Part shown: piece by piece, positions 27,501 to 35,641 of the stretch
Position numbering within the stretch: position 1 is the stretch's first letter
Layout: each line of letters opens with the position of its first letter
Assembly: GCA_963829135.1 (NCBI GenBank)
Contig: CAWHHO010000006.1
Coordinates: forward strand, 675,110-739,109
Direction: 5' to 3'
Source: Kumtagia sp963829135
GTDB lineage: Bacteria > Pseudomonadota > Alphaproteobacteria > Rhizobiales > Rhizobiaceae
Length of the DNA stretch: 64,000 nt
Notes under the pieces: model-generated
Databases searched by the model: none
Told to the model about the DNA's origin: nothing
Seen by the model: the letters and a program-made list of their open reading frames with translations, nothing else
Translations under genes and position numbers: made by a program

Positions 27501-28856
27501 CTAGACCAGCATGCCCATGGGATTTTCGATGTAGCGCTTGAACGCGCCGAGCAGTTCCGCGCCCAGCGCGCCATCGACCGCGCGATGATCGGTGGAAAGC
27601 GTGACGGTCATAACCTGGGCGATCACCATCTGTTTGTTCTTGACGATGACGCGCTCCTGCCCGGCGCCGACTGCCAGGATCGTCGCATGCGGCGGATTGA
27701 CGACCGCGGCGAAGTTCGAAACGCCCATCATGCCCATATTGGACACTGCGGTAGTCCCGCCCTGATATTCTTCCGGCTTCAGCTTGCGATCTTTGGCGCG
27801 TTTGCCGAGGTCTTTCATCTCATTGGATATCGCTGAAAGAGTCTTGGTCTCCGCCGACCGGATGATAGGCGTGATCAAACCTCCAGGTATCGAAACGGCG
27901 ACCCCGACATCCGCGTGCTTGTGCTTCACCATGTTGGTGTCGGTCCAAGACACGTTGGCGTCCGGCACATCTCGCAGCGCCAGCGCCAGCGCCTTGATGA
28001 CCATGTCGTTGACCGACAACTTGTAGGCTGGCACGTCGCCCTTCTCGGTCTTTTTGACCGGGGCGGCTGCGTTCAGATCGGCGCGCAGCTTGAGAAGCGC
28101 GTCGAGTTCGCAATCCACCGAGACATAGAAATGCGGAATGGTCTGCTTCGATTCCGTGAGACGCTTGGCGATCGTCTTGCGCATGCCGTCATGCGGCACC
28201 AACTCATACGAGCCTTCCTCGAACAGCTTGAGCACCGCATCCTCGGACATGCCTTTCGGCGCGGTTCCCGGTGCCGCGGCAGGCGCCGCTGCCGGCTTCG
28301 CGGCAGGCGCAGCCTGTGCTCCACCGCCGGAAATCGCGGCGTCGACATCCGCTTTGACGACACGGCCGTGTGGTCCAGTTCCAGCTACCGCGGCGATATC
28401 GACACCGGCATCCTTGGCTATGCGGCGTGCCAAGGGCGATGCAAATGTGCGCTCAGCTGCGTGGCCGTTCGTGACGGGTGCGGACACTGCAGCTTGCGGG
28501 GCGACGGCAGCCGGCGCGGCTTCTGCCTTCGGGGCATCTGCTTTGGGCGATTCTGGTTTCGACGGTGTTGCCTTTGCGGTTGCGCTACCACTGGCGGCAG
28601 CGCCAGCATCCTCGCCATCCCCCGCAAGCACGGCGATCAGTGCATTGACCTTCACCCCTTCCGTCCCCGCCGGCACCACAATCTTGGCGACGGTGCCCTC
28701 ATCGACAGCTTCCACTTCCATCGTCGCCTTGTCGGTTTCGATTTCGGCAATCACGTCGCCCGGCGACACCTTGTCGCCTTCCTTGACCAGCCACTTCGCA
28801 AGGTTGCCCTCCTCCATGGTTGGCGACAGCGCCGGCATGGTGATGTTGATTGGCAT
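27501..28856 (-). CDS. pdhC: Pyruvate dehydrogenase E2, dihydrolipoyl acetyltransferase
   Basis: Core subunit that passes the acetyl group to CoA. The 451-residue protein has one lipoyl domain (1-80; acceptor Lys in ETDKATMEVE), an Ala/Pro-rich linker, the peripheral subunit-binding domain (ASPLARRIAKDAGVDIAAVAGTGPHGR, shown by the key residues), a second Ala/Pro linker, and the catalytic domain ending STDHRAVDGALGAELL with the active-site His and Asp. The start is 2 bp after the Uma2-family gene, so the two are co-translated. Confidence 0.97.
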   Translation of the reverse strand: MPINITMPALSPTMEEGNLAKWLVKEGDKVSPGDVIAEIETDKATMEVEAVDEGTVAKIVVPAGTEGVKVNALIAVLAGDGEDAGAAASGSATAKATPSKPESPKADAPKAEAAPAAVAPQAAVSAPVTNGHAAERTFASPLARRIAKDAGVDIAAVAGTGPHGRVVKADVDAAISGGGAQAAPAAKPAAAPAAAPGTAPKGMSEDAVLKLFEEGSYELVPHDGMRKTIAKRLTESKQTIPHFYVSVDCELDALLKLRADLNAAAPVKKTEKGDVPAYKLSVNDMVIKALALALRDVPDANVSWTDTNMVKHKHADVGVAVSIPGGLITPIIRSAETKTLSAISNEMKDLGKRAKDRKLKPEEYQGGTTAVSNMGMMGVSNFAAVVNPPHATILAVGAGQERVIVKNKQMVIAQVMTVTLSTDHRAVDGALGAELLGAFKRYIENPMGMLV

Positions 28857-28858
28857 TG

Positions 28859-29469
28859 CTATCGGTCTCCCAGGAAAAGGTGCTGTGGGTCCTCGTTGAA
28901 GCCCAGCGGACGATCAAGCGGCCAGAGGTCAGCGAGCGAAAAAGACACTGCCTCGAACGGCGGCGCCCGAACAAGATCGTCGGACCTCCAGCCACCTGCA
29001 AGCAACCATTGACGATCGGTTAGGACAAAGGCTTCAAGCAATTGGAAACGCGGATCGATCAACCAGAGATGGCCAATCCCCGCCTCTGCGTAGATACGAT
29101 GCTTGCTGGTGCGGTCGCTTGCCTCGGTCGACGCAGACAACACCTCGCAGACCCAGTCTGGCGCCACCTCGAAATATGCGGTGCGGCCACCGGCATACGC
29201 TCCCGCCGCCATCCGGCGAGGTCTGGTACAACGACGTTCTTGCCGAGATGTACCTCCGGTTCATCCGCGAATATCCAACCGCCCGGCCCGCCGATGCCCT
29301 TCTGGAACGGTCCGGTAATTTCATAGCTGAGGGCATTGGTTGCCACATTGTGGCGAGGCATCGGTCTGGGATGCGTAATCAACTCTCCATCGATAATCTC
29401 CGCCACCAGATGCGGCGGTACCGCTTCCAGGTCGGCGTATGTAGCGCGCTTCTTTTTGGGCTCGGCCAT
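28859..29469 (-). CDS. Uma2-family putative nuclease, with one apparent frameshift
   Basis: A PD-(D/E)XK-fold protein of the Uma2 family (PF05685, DUF820), common in cyanobacteria and soil bacteria but without an assigned role. The first frame runs MAEPKKKRATYADLEAVPPHLVAEIIDGEL to VPDLAGWRRERMP; the second picks up at GRTAYFEVAPDWVCEVLS and continues through HLWLIDPRFQLLEAF to the stop at 28859. A G missing from a GG(G) run near 29190 explains the break and gives 203 aa, normal for the family. Active-site candidates are E in EIIDGEL, D in VPDLAGW and E in VCEVLS. It lies 74 bp after pdhB and 2 bp before pdhC, an odd guest in this cluster. Confidence 0.85.
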
Positions 29470-29543
29470 TTGTCCGATCAGCCTGAAGAACCAAGGATTG
29501 CGACGGATACGACAATCAAGTTCGATTGAACCATCGTCAATCC

Positions 29544-30947
29544 TCAACTCCGGTACGTGACCGCTTTCACAGCGGCAATCACCTCACCGACATTCGGCAA
29601 TGCCAGCTTTTCCAGGTTCGCCGCATAAGGCATCGGCACGTCCTTGCCGGCGACAGTGATGACCGGGGCGTCGAGGAAATCGAAAGCCCGCTGCGATACC
29701 TGATTGGCGATGAAATCGCCGACCGACGATTGCGGAAAACCTTCCTCGACGACCACCAGGCGGTTGGTCTTCTTCACCGAAGCAATAACCGTATCCAGAT
29801 CCATCGGGCGGATGGTCCGCAGGTCAATGATCTCGACGTCGAGGCCCATGCCGCGCAATTCGGCCTCCGCCTTGATCGCGTAGGTCATGCCGATACCCCA
29901 CGACACCAGCGTTACGTCCTTGCCGGCCTTATGGATACGCGCCTTGCCTATCGGCAACACGAAGTCGTCGATCTTCGGCACATCGAAATGCTGGCCGTAA
30001 AGGATTTCGTTTTCGAGGAAGATGACCGGATTGGGATCGCGGATCGCAGCCTTCAGCAGGCCCTTCGCGTCGGCCGCGGTGAAAGGCACAATCACTTTCA
30101 GCCCGGGTACGTGGCCGTACCAGGCTGCGTAATCCTGGCTATGTTGCGCCGCAACGCGGGACGCGGCGCCATTAGGACCGCGGAACACAATTGGCGCGCC
30201 CATCTGGCCACCGGACATGTAGAGCGTCTTGGCGGCCGAATTGATGATTTGGTCGATCGCCTGCATCGCAAAGTTGAAGGTCATAAACTCGACGATCGGC
30301 TTCAGGCCTGTCATCGCGGCCCCGACGCCGATCCCGGCAAAGCCGTGCTCGGTAATCGGCGTATCGACCACGCGGTTCGGGCCGAACTCCTGCAGAAGGC
30401 CCTGCGTGATCTTGTACGCGCCCTGATACTCGGCAACCTCTTCACCCATCACAAAGACGTCCGGGTCGCGGCGCATTTCCTCAGCCATGGCGTCGCGCAG
30501 TGCTTCACGCACGGTCGTCGATACCATTTCGGTGCCGGCAGGAATGGACGGGTCCGCGGCGGCCTGTATGGCCGGTGCTGCCGCAACCGGTGCTGCCGCA
30601 ACCGGCGCTGCACCCTCGCTGGAGGCGGCAGGCGCAGGCTCGGCGCTTACTTTCGACGCGGCAGTTGTCTCGCCCGTGCCCGTGCCGGCTGCTGCAACAT
30701 CTTCGCCATCGGCAGCGAGGATGGCAATCGGCGCGTTGACCTTCACGCCCTCGGTGCCAGCCGGAACGACGATCTTGGCCAGAATACCTTCGTCAACGGC
30801 CTCCACTTCCATCGTGGCTTTGTCGGTTTCGATTTCGGCGATAACGTCACCTGCGACAATTTTGTCGCCCTCTTTTTTCAGCCACTTGGAAAGATTGCCC
30901 TCTTCCATCGTCGGGGAAAGGGCGGGCATCAGAATTTCGATCGGCAT
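29544..30947 (-). CDS. pdhB: Pyruvate dehydrogenase E1 beta with N-terminal lipoyl domain
   Basis: A 467-residue subunit. Residues 1-80 form a lipoyl domain (acceptor Lys in ETDKATMEVEAVDEG) nearly identical in motif to that of PdhC, followed by an Ala/Pro linker to about 135. The E1-beta transketolase-like domain follows: MRRDPDVFVMGEEVAEYQGAY, ITEHGFAGIGVGAAM, GPNGAASRVAAQHSQDYAAWY, and the C-terminal VEEGFPQSSVG. A lipoyl-bearing E1-beta is a known alphaproteobacterial feature. It begins 14 bp after the pdhA end. Confidence 0.96.
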   Translation of the reverse strand: MPIEILMPALSPTMEEGNLSKWLKKEGDKIVAGDVIAEIETDKATMEVEAVDEGILAKIVVPAGTEGVKVNAPIAILAADGEDVAAAGTGTGETTAASKVSAEPAPAASSEGAAPVAAAPVAAAPAIQAAADPSIPAGTEMVSTTVREALRDAMAEEMRRDPDVFVMGEEVAEYQGAYKITQGLLQEFGPNRVVDTPITEHGFAGIGVGAAMTGLKPIVEFMTFNFAMQAIDQIINSAAKTLYMSGGQMGAPIVFRGPNGAASRVAAQHSQDYAAWYGHVPGLKVIVPFTAADAKGLLKAAIRDPNPVIFLENEILYGQHFDVPKIDDFVLPIGKARIHKAGKDVTLVSWGIGMTYAIKAEAELRGMGLDVEIIDLRTIRPMDLDTVIASVKKTNRLVVVEEGFPQSSVGDFIANQVSQRAFDFLDAPVITVAGKDVPMPYAANLEKLALPNVGEVIAAVKAVTYRS

Positions 30948-30961
30948 AACTCACCCTCCCC

Positions 30962-32005
30962 TTACAAAACGATATCGGTCCAGAGTTCGGACACATCGGG
31001 CTCGGGGTCGGTTTGCGCGAACTCTGCAGCATCGGCGACGACGTCCCGCACCTCCTTGTCAATCACCTTGAGTTCGTCCTCGGTGGCCCATTTCCTGTCA
31101 ATGATGCGCGCCTTCACTTGCTCGATCGGATCCGATTCCGAACGCATCTTCTGGACCTCCTCCTTCGTCCGGTACTTTGCCGGATCGGACATGGAGTGTC
31201 CGCGATAGCGATAGGTCAGCATTTCGAGAATGATCGGACCCCTGCCCGAGCGGCAGTGATCCAGTGCGACTTCAGCCGCCGATTTCACGGCACGGACATC
31301 CATGCCGTCGACCTGGATGCCGGGGATACGAAAGGAGGCGCCGCGATGCGAAAAATCCGTCTCGGCAGATGACCGCGCCACCGAGGTACCCATCGCATAC
31401 CGGTTATTTTCAATAACGTATATAACCGGCAGCTTCCACAACGACGCCATGTTGAAGCTCTCATAGACCTGGCCCTGGTTGGCCGCGCCGTCGCCGAAGA
31501 AGGTAAGTGCGACGTTGTTGTTGCCGCGATAGCGGTTTGCGAAGGCAAGTCCGGTGCCCAGCGAGACCTGGGCGCCGACAATGCCATGGCCACCATAGAA
31601 ATGTTTCTCCTTGGAGAACATGTGCATGGAGCCGCCCTTGCCTTTCGACAAGCCGCCCCGGCGGCCGGTTAGCTCCGCCATCACGCCGCGCGGAGAAAGC
31701 TCCATGGCCAGCATGTGGCCGTGATCGCGGTATGCGGTGATCATCTGGTCGCCCTCGATCATCGCCGCCTTGAGGCCGGTGACGACCGCCTCCTGGCCGA
31801 TGTAGAGGTGGCAGAACCCGCCGATGAAACCCATGCCGTAAAGTTGTCCGGCCTTTTCTTCGAAACGTCGGATCAGAAGCATATTGCGATAGGCCGCAAA
31901 CTCCTGCTCCTTGCTGAAATCCGCCGGTCTCGGCGCGGAGATACTGGACTGGGCTGTCCCGTCCGCTTTCGATTTTGCGGACGGCTTCCTGGCGGCCTGG
32001 GCCAT
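30962..32005 (-). CDS. pdhA: Pyruvate dehydrogenase E1 alpha
   Basis: TPP-dependent subunit that decarboxylates pyruvate. The ATG at 32005 (MAQAARKPSAKSKADG) follows CAGGGAGTGA, a good ribosome site; the open frame runs further upstream but is not family-like. The 347-residue protein has the TPP motif GDGAANQGQVYESFNMA ending at VIENN, plus the phosphorylation-loop-like YRYRGHSMSDPAKYR. It is the first gene of the pdh cluster, with a 190-bp leader from ftsB that holds a hairpin. Confidence 0.97.
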   Translation of the reverse strand: MAQAARKPSAKSKADGTAQSSISAPRPADFSKEQEFAAYRNMLLIRRFEEKAGQLYGMGFIGGFCHLYIGQEAVVTGLKAAMIEGDQMITAYRDHGHMLAMELSPRGVMAELTGRRGGLSKGKGGSMHMFSKEKHFYGGHGIVGAQVSLGTGLAFANRYRGNNNVALTFFGDGAANQGQVYESFNMASLWKLPVIYVIENNRYAMGTSVARSSAETDFSHRGASFRIPGIQVDGMDVRAVKSAAEVALDHCRSGRGPIILEMLTYRYRGHSMSDPAKYRTKEEVQKMRSESDPIEQVKARIIDRKWATEDELKVIDKEVRDVVADAAEFAQTDPEPDVSELWTDIVL

Positions 32006-32099
32006 ACATTCACTCCCTGGAAACTTGTCTCTTGCCGGACAGTTGCGGGACCGTTGCTGCCCCTGCATTGGAACAAAGGCTACCATGTGAGTTCGTGTT

Positions 32100-32125
32100 C
32101 TGCCATGCAAAAAAACGCATGGCAG
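32100..32125. promoter_or_regulatory. Perfect inverted repeat in the pdhA leader
   Basis: Arms CTGCCATGC (32100-32108) and GCATGGCAG (32117-32125) are exact complements around an 8-base A-rich spacer. It lies about 95 bp upstream of the pdhA start and 71 bp past the ftsB stop. It may be an operator dyad or an RNA hairpin; the U-run falls in the loop, so it is not a standard terminator. Confidence 0.6.
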
Positions 32126-32195
32126 ACATGAAAAAGCCACGAGCGGCAAACCCTAACTACCTAGGTTTGTTGTGAATATCAGGATTATCAAGAAA

Positions 32196-32525
32196 TCAGT
32201 TAATCTTTTTATGAGCCGGAATGGTTACAGTTAGCTCATCCGCCGTGGAGAGATTGAGCGCGCGTCGCGCCTGCTCGTCCAGCATATCCTTATCAAGGGT
32301 GCCGTTGCGCAGCATGCGCACCTTGCTCTCCAGTTCCATCCGCTCAGCCTTCAACTGGTCCAAGTCAGCTTGGAGCACAGTAGCGCGCTCGCGCAGATGG
32401 GCCTTGGAGTCGATGCCGAACTCGCCATGGTAGATATGATAGCCGAAGTAAGACAGGACAGCGGCGGTTAGGGCCGGAACGATCAAGCGTCCGGATTTTC
32501 GGGGTTTGTGCTGGCGTGTCCACAT
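32196..32525 (-). CDS. ftsB: Septum formation initiator FtsB/DivIC family
   Basis: A 109-residue bitopic protein of the divisome that works with FtsQ and FtsL. A short basic cytoplasmic start (MWTRQHKPRKSGR) is followed by one membrane span (LIVPALTAAVLSYFGYHIY) and a coiled coil (ATVLQADLDQLKAERMELESK is its core), then LDKDMLDEQARRALNL, the family's C-terminal motif. It lies between eno and pdhA on the same strand, a conserved place in rhizobia. Confidence 0.92.
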   Translation of the reverse strand: MWTRQHKPRKSGRLIVPALTAAVLSYFGYHIYHGEFGIDSKAHLRERATVLQADLDQLKAERMELESKVRMLRNGTLDKDMLDEQARRALNLSTADELTVTIPAHKKIN

Positions 32526-32601
32526 GGAGCGATTCCCTAGATCGCCCCATCTCGCCCGATTGTGCTTAATGCTTGGTTACAGCGATGGCTCGAAGCTCGC
32601 C

Positions 32602-33876
32602 TTATGACTTGAGGATGGTGGCGCCCGCGAAGCGCGCCTGCTTGCCGAGTTCTTCCTCGATGCGAATGAGTTGGTTGTATTTCGCGGTGCGGTCGGCGCG
32701 GGCGAGAGAGCCGGTCTTGATCTGTCCGCAATTGGTCGCAACGGCAAGATCCGAGATCGTCGAATCCTCGGTTTCACCCGAGCGGTGCGACATCACGGCA
32801 GAGTAGCCGGCTTTGTGCGCGGTTTCGACTGCATCGAGCGTCTCCGACAGCGATCCGATCTGGTTGACCTTGACCAAAATTGAATTGGCGACGCCCATCT
32901 TGATGCCGTCGCGCAGGCGTGCCGTGTTGGTGACGAACAAGTCGTCGCCGACCAGTTGCGTTTTCGAGCCGATCATGTCGGTCAGAATCTTCCAGCCCTC
33001 CCAATCGTCTTCGGCCAGGCCGTCTTCGATCGAGATGATCGGGTAGTCGGCAGCAAGCTTGGCGAGGTACTTCGCCTGCGTCTTCGGATCGCGGGTCCTC
33101 TTCTCGCCTTCATAGACGTAGTTCCCACTTTTGAAAAACTCAGTCGCGGCGCAGTCGAGGGCGAGCGCAACGTCCTCTCCCGGTTTGAATCCGGCCTTCT
33201 CAATCGAGCCCATGATGAAGTCGAGTGCCGCTTGCGCACTCTTCAGGTTCGGCGCGAAGCCGCCTTCGTCGCCGACGTTTGTGTTGTGGCCCGCATCCTT
33301 GAGGCGCTTTTTCAACGTGTGAAAGATCTCCGAACCCCAGCGCACGGCGTCGCGCAGCGTCGGCGCGCCGACCGGCATGATCATGAACTCCTGGAAATCG
33401 ATCGGATTGTCGGCATGCGCGCCACCATTGATGATGTTCATCATCGGCACGGGCAGGATGTGGGCGTTGGGCCCGCCGACGTAGCGGTAGAGCGGCAGGC
33501 CAGAGGCTTCAGCGGCGGCTTTTGCCACTGCCAGCGATACACCGAGAATAGCATTTGCGCCGAGGCGGGCCTTGTTCGGCGTGCCATCGAGTTCGATCAT
33601 CGTTTGGTCGATGGCGATCTGGTTCTCGGCGTCCATACCACCCACCGCCTCGAAGAGCTCGCCGTTGACCGCTTCGACCGCGCGTTCGACGCCCTTGCCG
33701 AGATAGCGTGCGCCACCGTCGCGCAGTTCGACAGCCTCATGCGCGCCCGTGGAAGCACCCGATGGCACCGCGGCACGGCCCATAGACCCGTCTTCCAGCA
33801 CGACATCCACTTCGACGGTCGGGTTGCCGCGGCTGTCGAGTATCTCGCGGCCGATAATGTCGACGATTGCGGTCAT
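32602..33876 (-). CDS. eno: Enolase
   Basis: Interconverts 2-phosphoglycerate and phosphoenolpyruvate. The ATG at 33876 (MTAIVDIIGREILDSRGNPTVEVDV, shortened to its key motif DSRGNPTVE) is preferred over 33894. The 424-residue protein has the substrate loop SGASTGAHEA, metal ligands in ALDCAA, SIEDGLAEDDW and VGDDLFVTN, and the SHRSGETEDS block with the active-site Ser/His/Arg. It is the upstream neighbour of ftsB and pdhA, linking lower glycolysis to pyruvate oxidation. Confidence 0.98.
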   Translation of the reverse strand: MTAIVDIIGREILDSRGNPTVEVDVVLEDGSMGRAAVPSGASTGAHEAVELRDGGARYLGKGVERAVEAVNGELFEAVGGMDAENQIAIDQTMIELDGTPNKARLGANAILGVSLAVAKAAAEASGLPLYRYVGGPNAHILPVPMMNIINGGAHADNPIDFQEFMIMPVGAPTLRDAVRWGSEIFHTLKKRLKDAGHNTNVGDEGGFAPNLKSAQAALDFIMGSIEKAGFKPGEDVALALDCAATEFFKSGNYVYEGEKRTRDPKTQAKYLAKLAADYPIISIEDGLAEDDWEGWKILTDMIGSKTQLVGDDLFVTNTARLRDGIKMGVANSILVKVNQIGSLSETLDAVETAHKAGYSAVMSHRSGETEDSTISDLAVATNCGQIKTGSLARADRTAKYNQLIRIEEELGKQARFAGATILKS

Positions 33877-33986
33877 GGAACCCTCCGATTGCATCGATTA
33901 AATTTGCGGTTGGTCATAGCCAAAGCGCCGCAAAACGCAATGCGTAACACCCTGATTTTTAGCCGCGATCGGGCCGCCGTGTGAGT

Positions 33987-34961
33987 TCACGACTTCACTG
34001 TCGATTTGAACTTCGACATCAGATACGGGCCGGAGAACACCGGTTCGTATCTCGGTTTCTCGCCGGGCGCGAGGCAGGACGGGATGCAGACGATTTCCTG
34101 ATGCCAATTCGGCTGATGGAAAAACGCCAGCGACTGGCGGCGCGCCGAGCTTCCCTCGGATGTCACGACCCTGTGCAAGGTCGAGACCCAGCGGTCATTG
34201 GTCCAAAGCGCCATCAGGTCGCCGATGTTAATCACAAACGCGCCGGGCACTGGCGGCACTTCGCGCCACTCCCCTTCCGGCGTGAAAATCTGCAACCCGC
34301 CGGAGCCAGCCTGCGGCAATAAGATCGTCAGGCTGCCATAATCGGTGTGAGCGCCAGCGCGCAGCTGTCCTGGCTTTGGCGGCGTGTCCGTCTCGGGATA
34401 GTTGAGGGCGCGCAGCGCGCTGATCGGCTTGTCGATTGTGGTGTCGAAGAACGATTCCGGGAGATCGAGCGCCACCGCGAACACCCTCATGATGCGCTCG
34501 GCGAGCTCCTCCATCGCCCTATAATAGGCCTGCCAAGCCGACACGAAGCCTGCAGACGCTAGTGGCCAGATGGTCTCGGCGTAGCAGAAGGCCAGTGCTT
34601 CGGGATCAGTCAGCCCTTCGGGCACGGAGAGCGGTCCGCCGTTGAAGCTCTCCTTGAGATCGGGCGGCGTATCGTGACCCTTTGACTTCGCCAAGGCCTC
34701 GGCGCCTGGGCCGAGATAGCCGTATGGGTAACCCGGATAGGGCGCCCTCACCTGCTCTTTCGCCTCATGAGGCAGATCGAAAAAGGCGTAGGCTTTCGAC
34801 CACACAGCATCAATGACGCCTTGCGGAATTGAATGGCCGCTGATGGCGAGGAAGCCGGTGGAGCGGCAGATGGCATCGACCTCCTGACCCAGCTTGCGCC
34901 GCTCGGCGGGGTTCGCCTGCTCAAATCGCGAGAGGTCAAAGATGGGGAAAGGCGTTGACAT
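33987..34961 (-). CDS. 2-oxoglutarate/Fe(II) oxygenase, isopenicillin N synthase family
   Basis: A 324-residue non-haem iron oxygenase. The N-terminal DIOX_N region (FPIFDLSRFEQANPAERRK) precedes the double-stranded beta helix with the iron ligands HTD in AGAHTDYGS and His in STLHRVV, and the RxS cosubstrate motif in SARRQSLAFFHQPN. The ATG at 34961 follows GAGGAG at the right spacing, so it is preferred to 34973. The substrate is unknown. The start region overlaps the stop region of the peptidase gene upstream by only a few bases if the longer form is used. Confidence 0.9.
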   Translation of the reverse strand: MSTPFPIFDLSRFEQANPAERRKLGQEVDAICRSTGFLAISGHSIPQGVIDAVWSKAYAFFDLPHEAKEQVRAPYPGYPYGYLGPGAEALAKSKGHDTPPDLKESFNGGPLSVPEGLTDPEALAFCYAETIWPLASAGFVSAWQAYYRAMEELAERIMRVFAVALDLPESFFDTTIDKPISALRALNYPETDTPPKPGQLRAGAHTDYGSLTILLPQAGSGGLQIFTPEGEWREVPPVPGAFVINIGDLMALWTNDRWVSTLHRVVTSEGSSARRQSLAFFHQPNWHQEIVCIPSCLAPGEKPRYEPVFSGPYLMSKFKSTVKS

Positions 34962-34969
34962 GGCACTCC

Positions 34970-35641
34970 TCAATTAGTGCCTGATAATGACCACGTTTCC
35001 GGCTGGCCGGAAACCTGCGCCCACCGAGCTAGCGTGGTCTTCAAGATTATCTCGACCCCACGATGTAGCATACGTTCCGTCAGCGCTTGACCCTTCCCAA
35101 TCATTGAAACGTGGATGAAGCCGGTCATCCGCGGCGCAAAGCTAGCGCACGCGGCAGCTGCGGAAAGCATGAAGACTGTATTGCATAGGTAGCCGCCCGC
35201 ATCGTCCGACAATTCGACTGGGAGGCCAGCATCGGCCAGCGCGTTGTGAATAGCGTCCGTCGGCAAGGTCGAGGGCAGCCGGGGCGGTCCGGGGCAGATC
35301 GCGCCGTCCGGCGGGGCGTAGCCGCGATTGTCAGGCTTGGCTTGCGAAAATCGATTGTGGGCTAGCCGCTCAAGCCGGAAACCCTTGCAGCCGCCAGCCA
35401 GGCCGAGATGGATCGCAATATGCGGGCGGAAGGCGCGTCCGATGTCGGTAAGACGCGGTCCGATCGCGTCGTAATCCACCGGTAACAGCTCTGCGCGGAA
35501 CGCCGCCACCCCGGCAAGGCTCGGCGGCCTGGCCTGCAAGCGCCGAACCAGCGCCTCGGTCGGATTGACCGGCGCGCCGGGAAACGCCTCGAAGCCGGTC
35601 AGAAGGACGCGCGGCAGGTCCTTGCGAACCGCCGCGCCCAT
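34970..35641 (-). CDS. pcp: Pyroglutamyl-peptidase I (C15)
   Basis: Removes N-terminal pyroglutamate from peptides. The 223-residue protein shows the catalytic Glu region FRLERLAHN, the nucleophile Cys in AGGYLCNTVF, and the His in GFIHVSMIG, with LLTGFEAFPGAPVNPTEALV at the start as the family signature. The extended C-terminus matches rhizobial forms. Its start shares a base with the aspS stop codon (35641), so the genes are coupled. Confidence 0.92.
   Translation of the reverse strand: MGAAVRKDLPRVLLTGFEAFPGAPVNPTEALVRRLQARPPSLAGVAAFRAELLPVDYDAIGPRLTDIGRAFRPHIAIHLGLAGGCKGFRLERLAHNRFSQAKPDNRGYAPPDGAICPGPPRLPSTLPTDAIHNALADAGLPVELSDDAGGYLCNTVFMLSAAAACASFAPRMTGFIHVSMIGKGQALTERMLHRGVEIILKTTLARWAQVSGQPETWSLSGTN

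Noticed and set aside
29526..31208. Plus-strand open frame of 560 codons over pdhB
   Set aside because: Antisense shadow of pdhB, whose lipoyl and E1-beta motifs are intact.
32956..33984. Plus-strand open frame of 342 codons over eno
   Set aside because: Antisense shadow of enolase.
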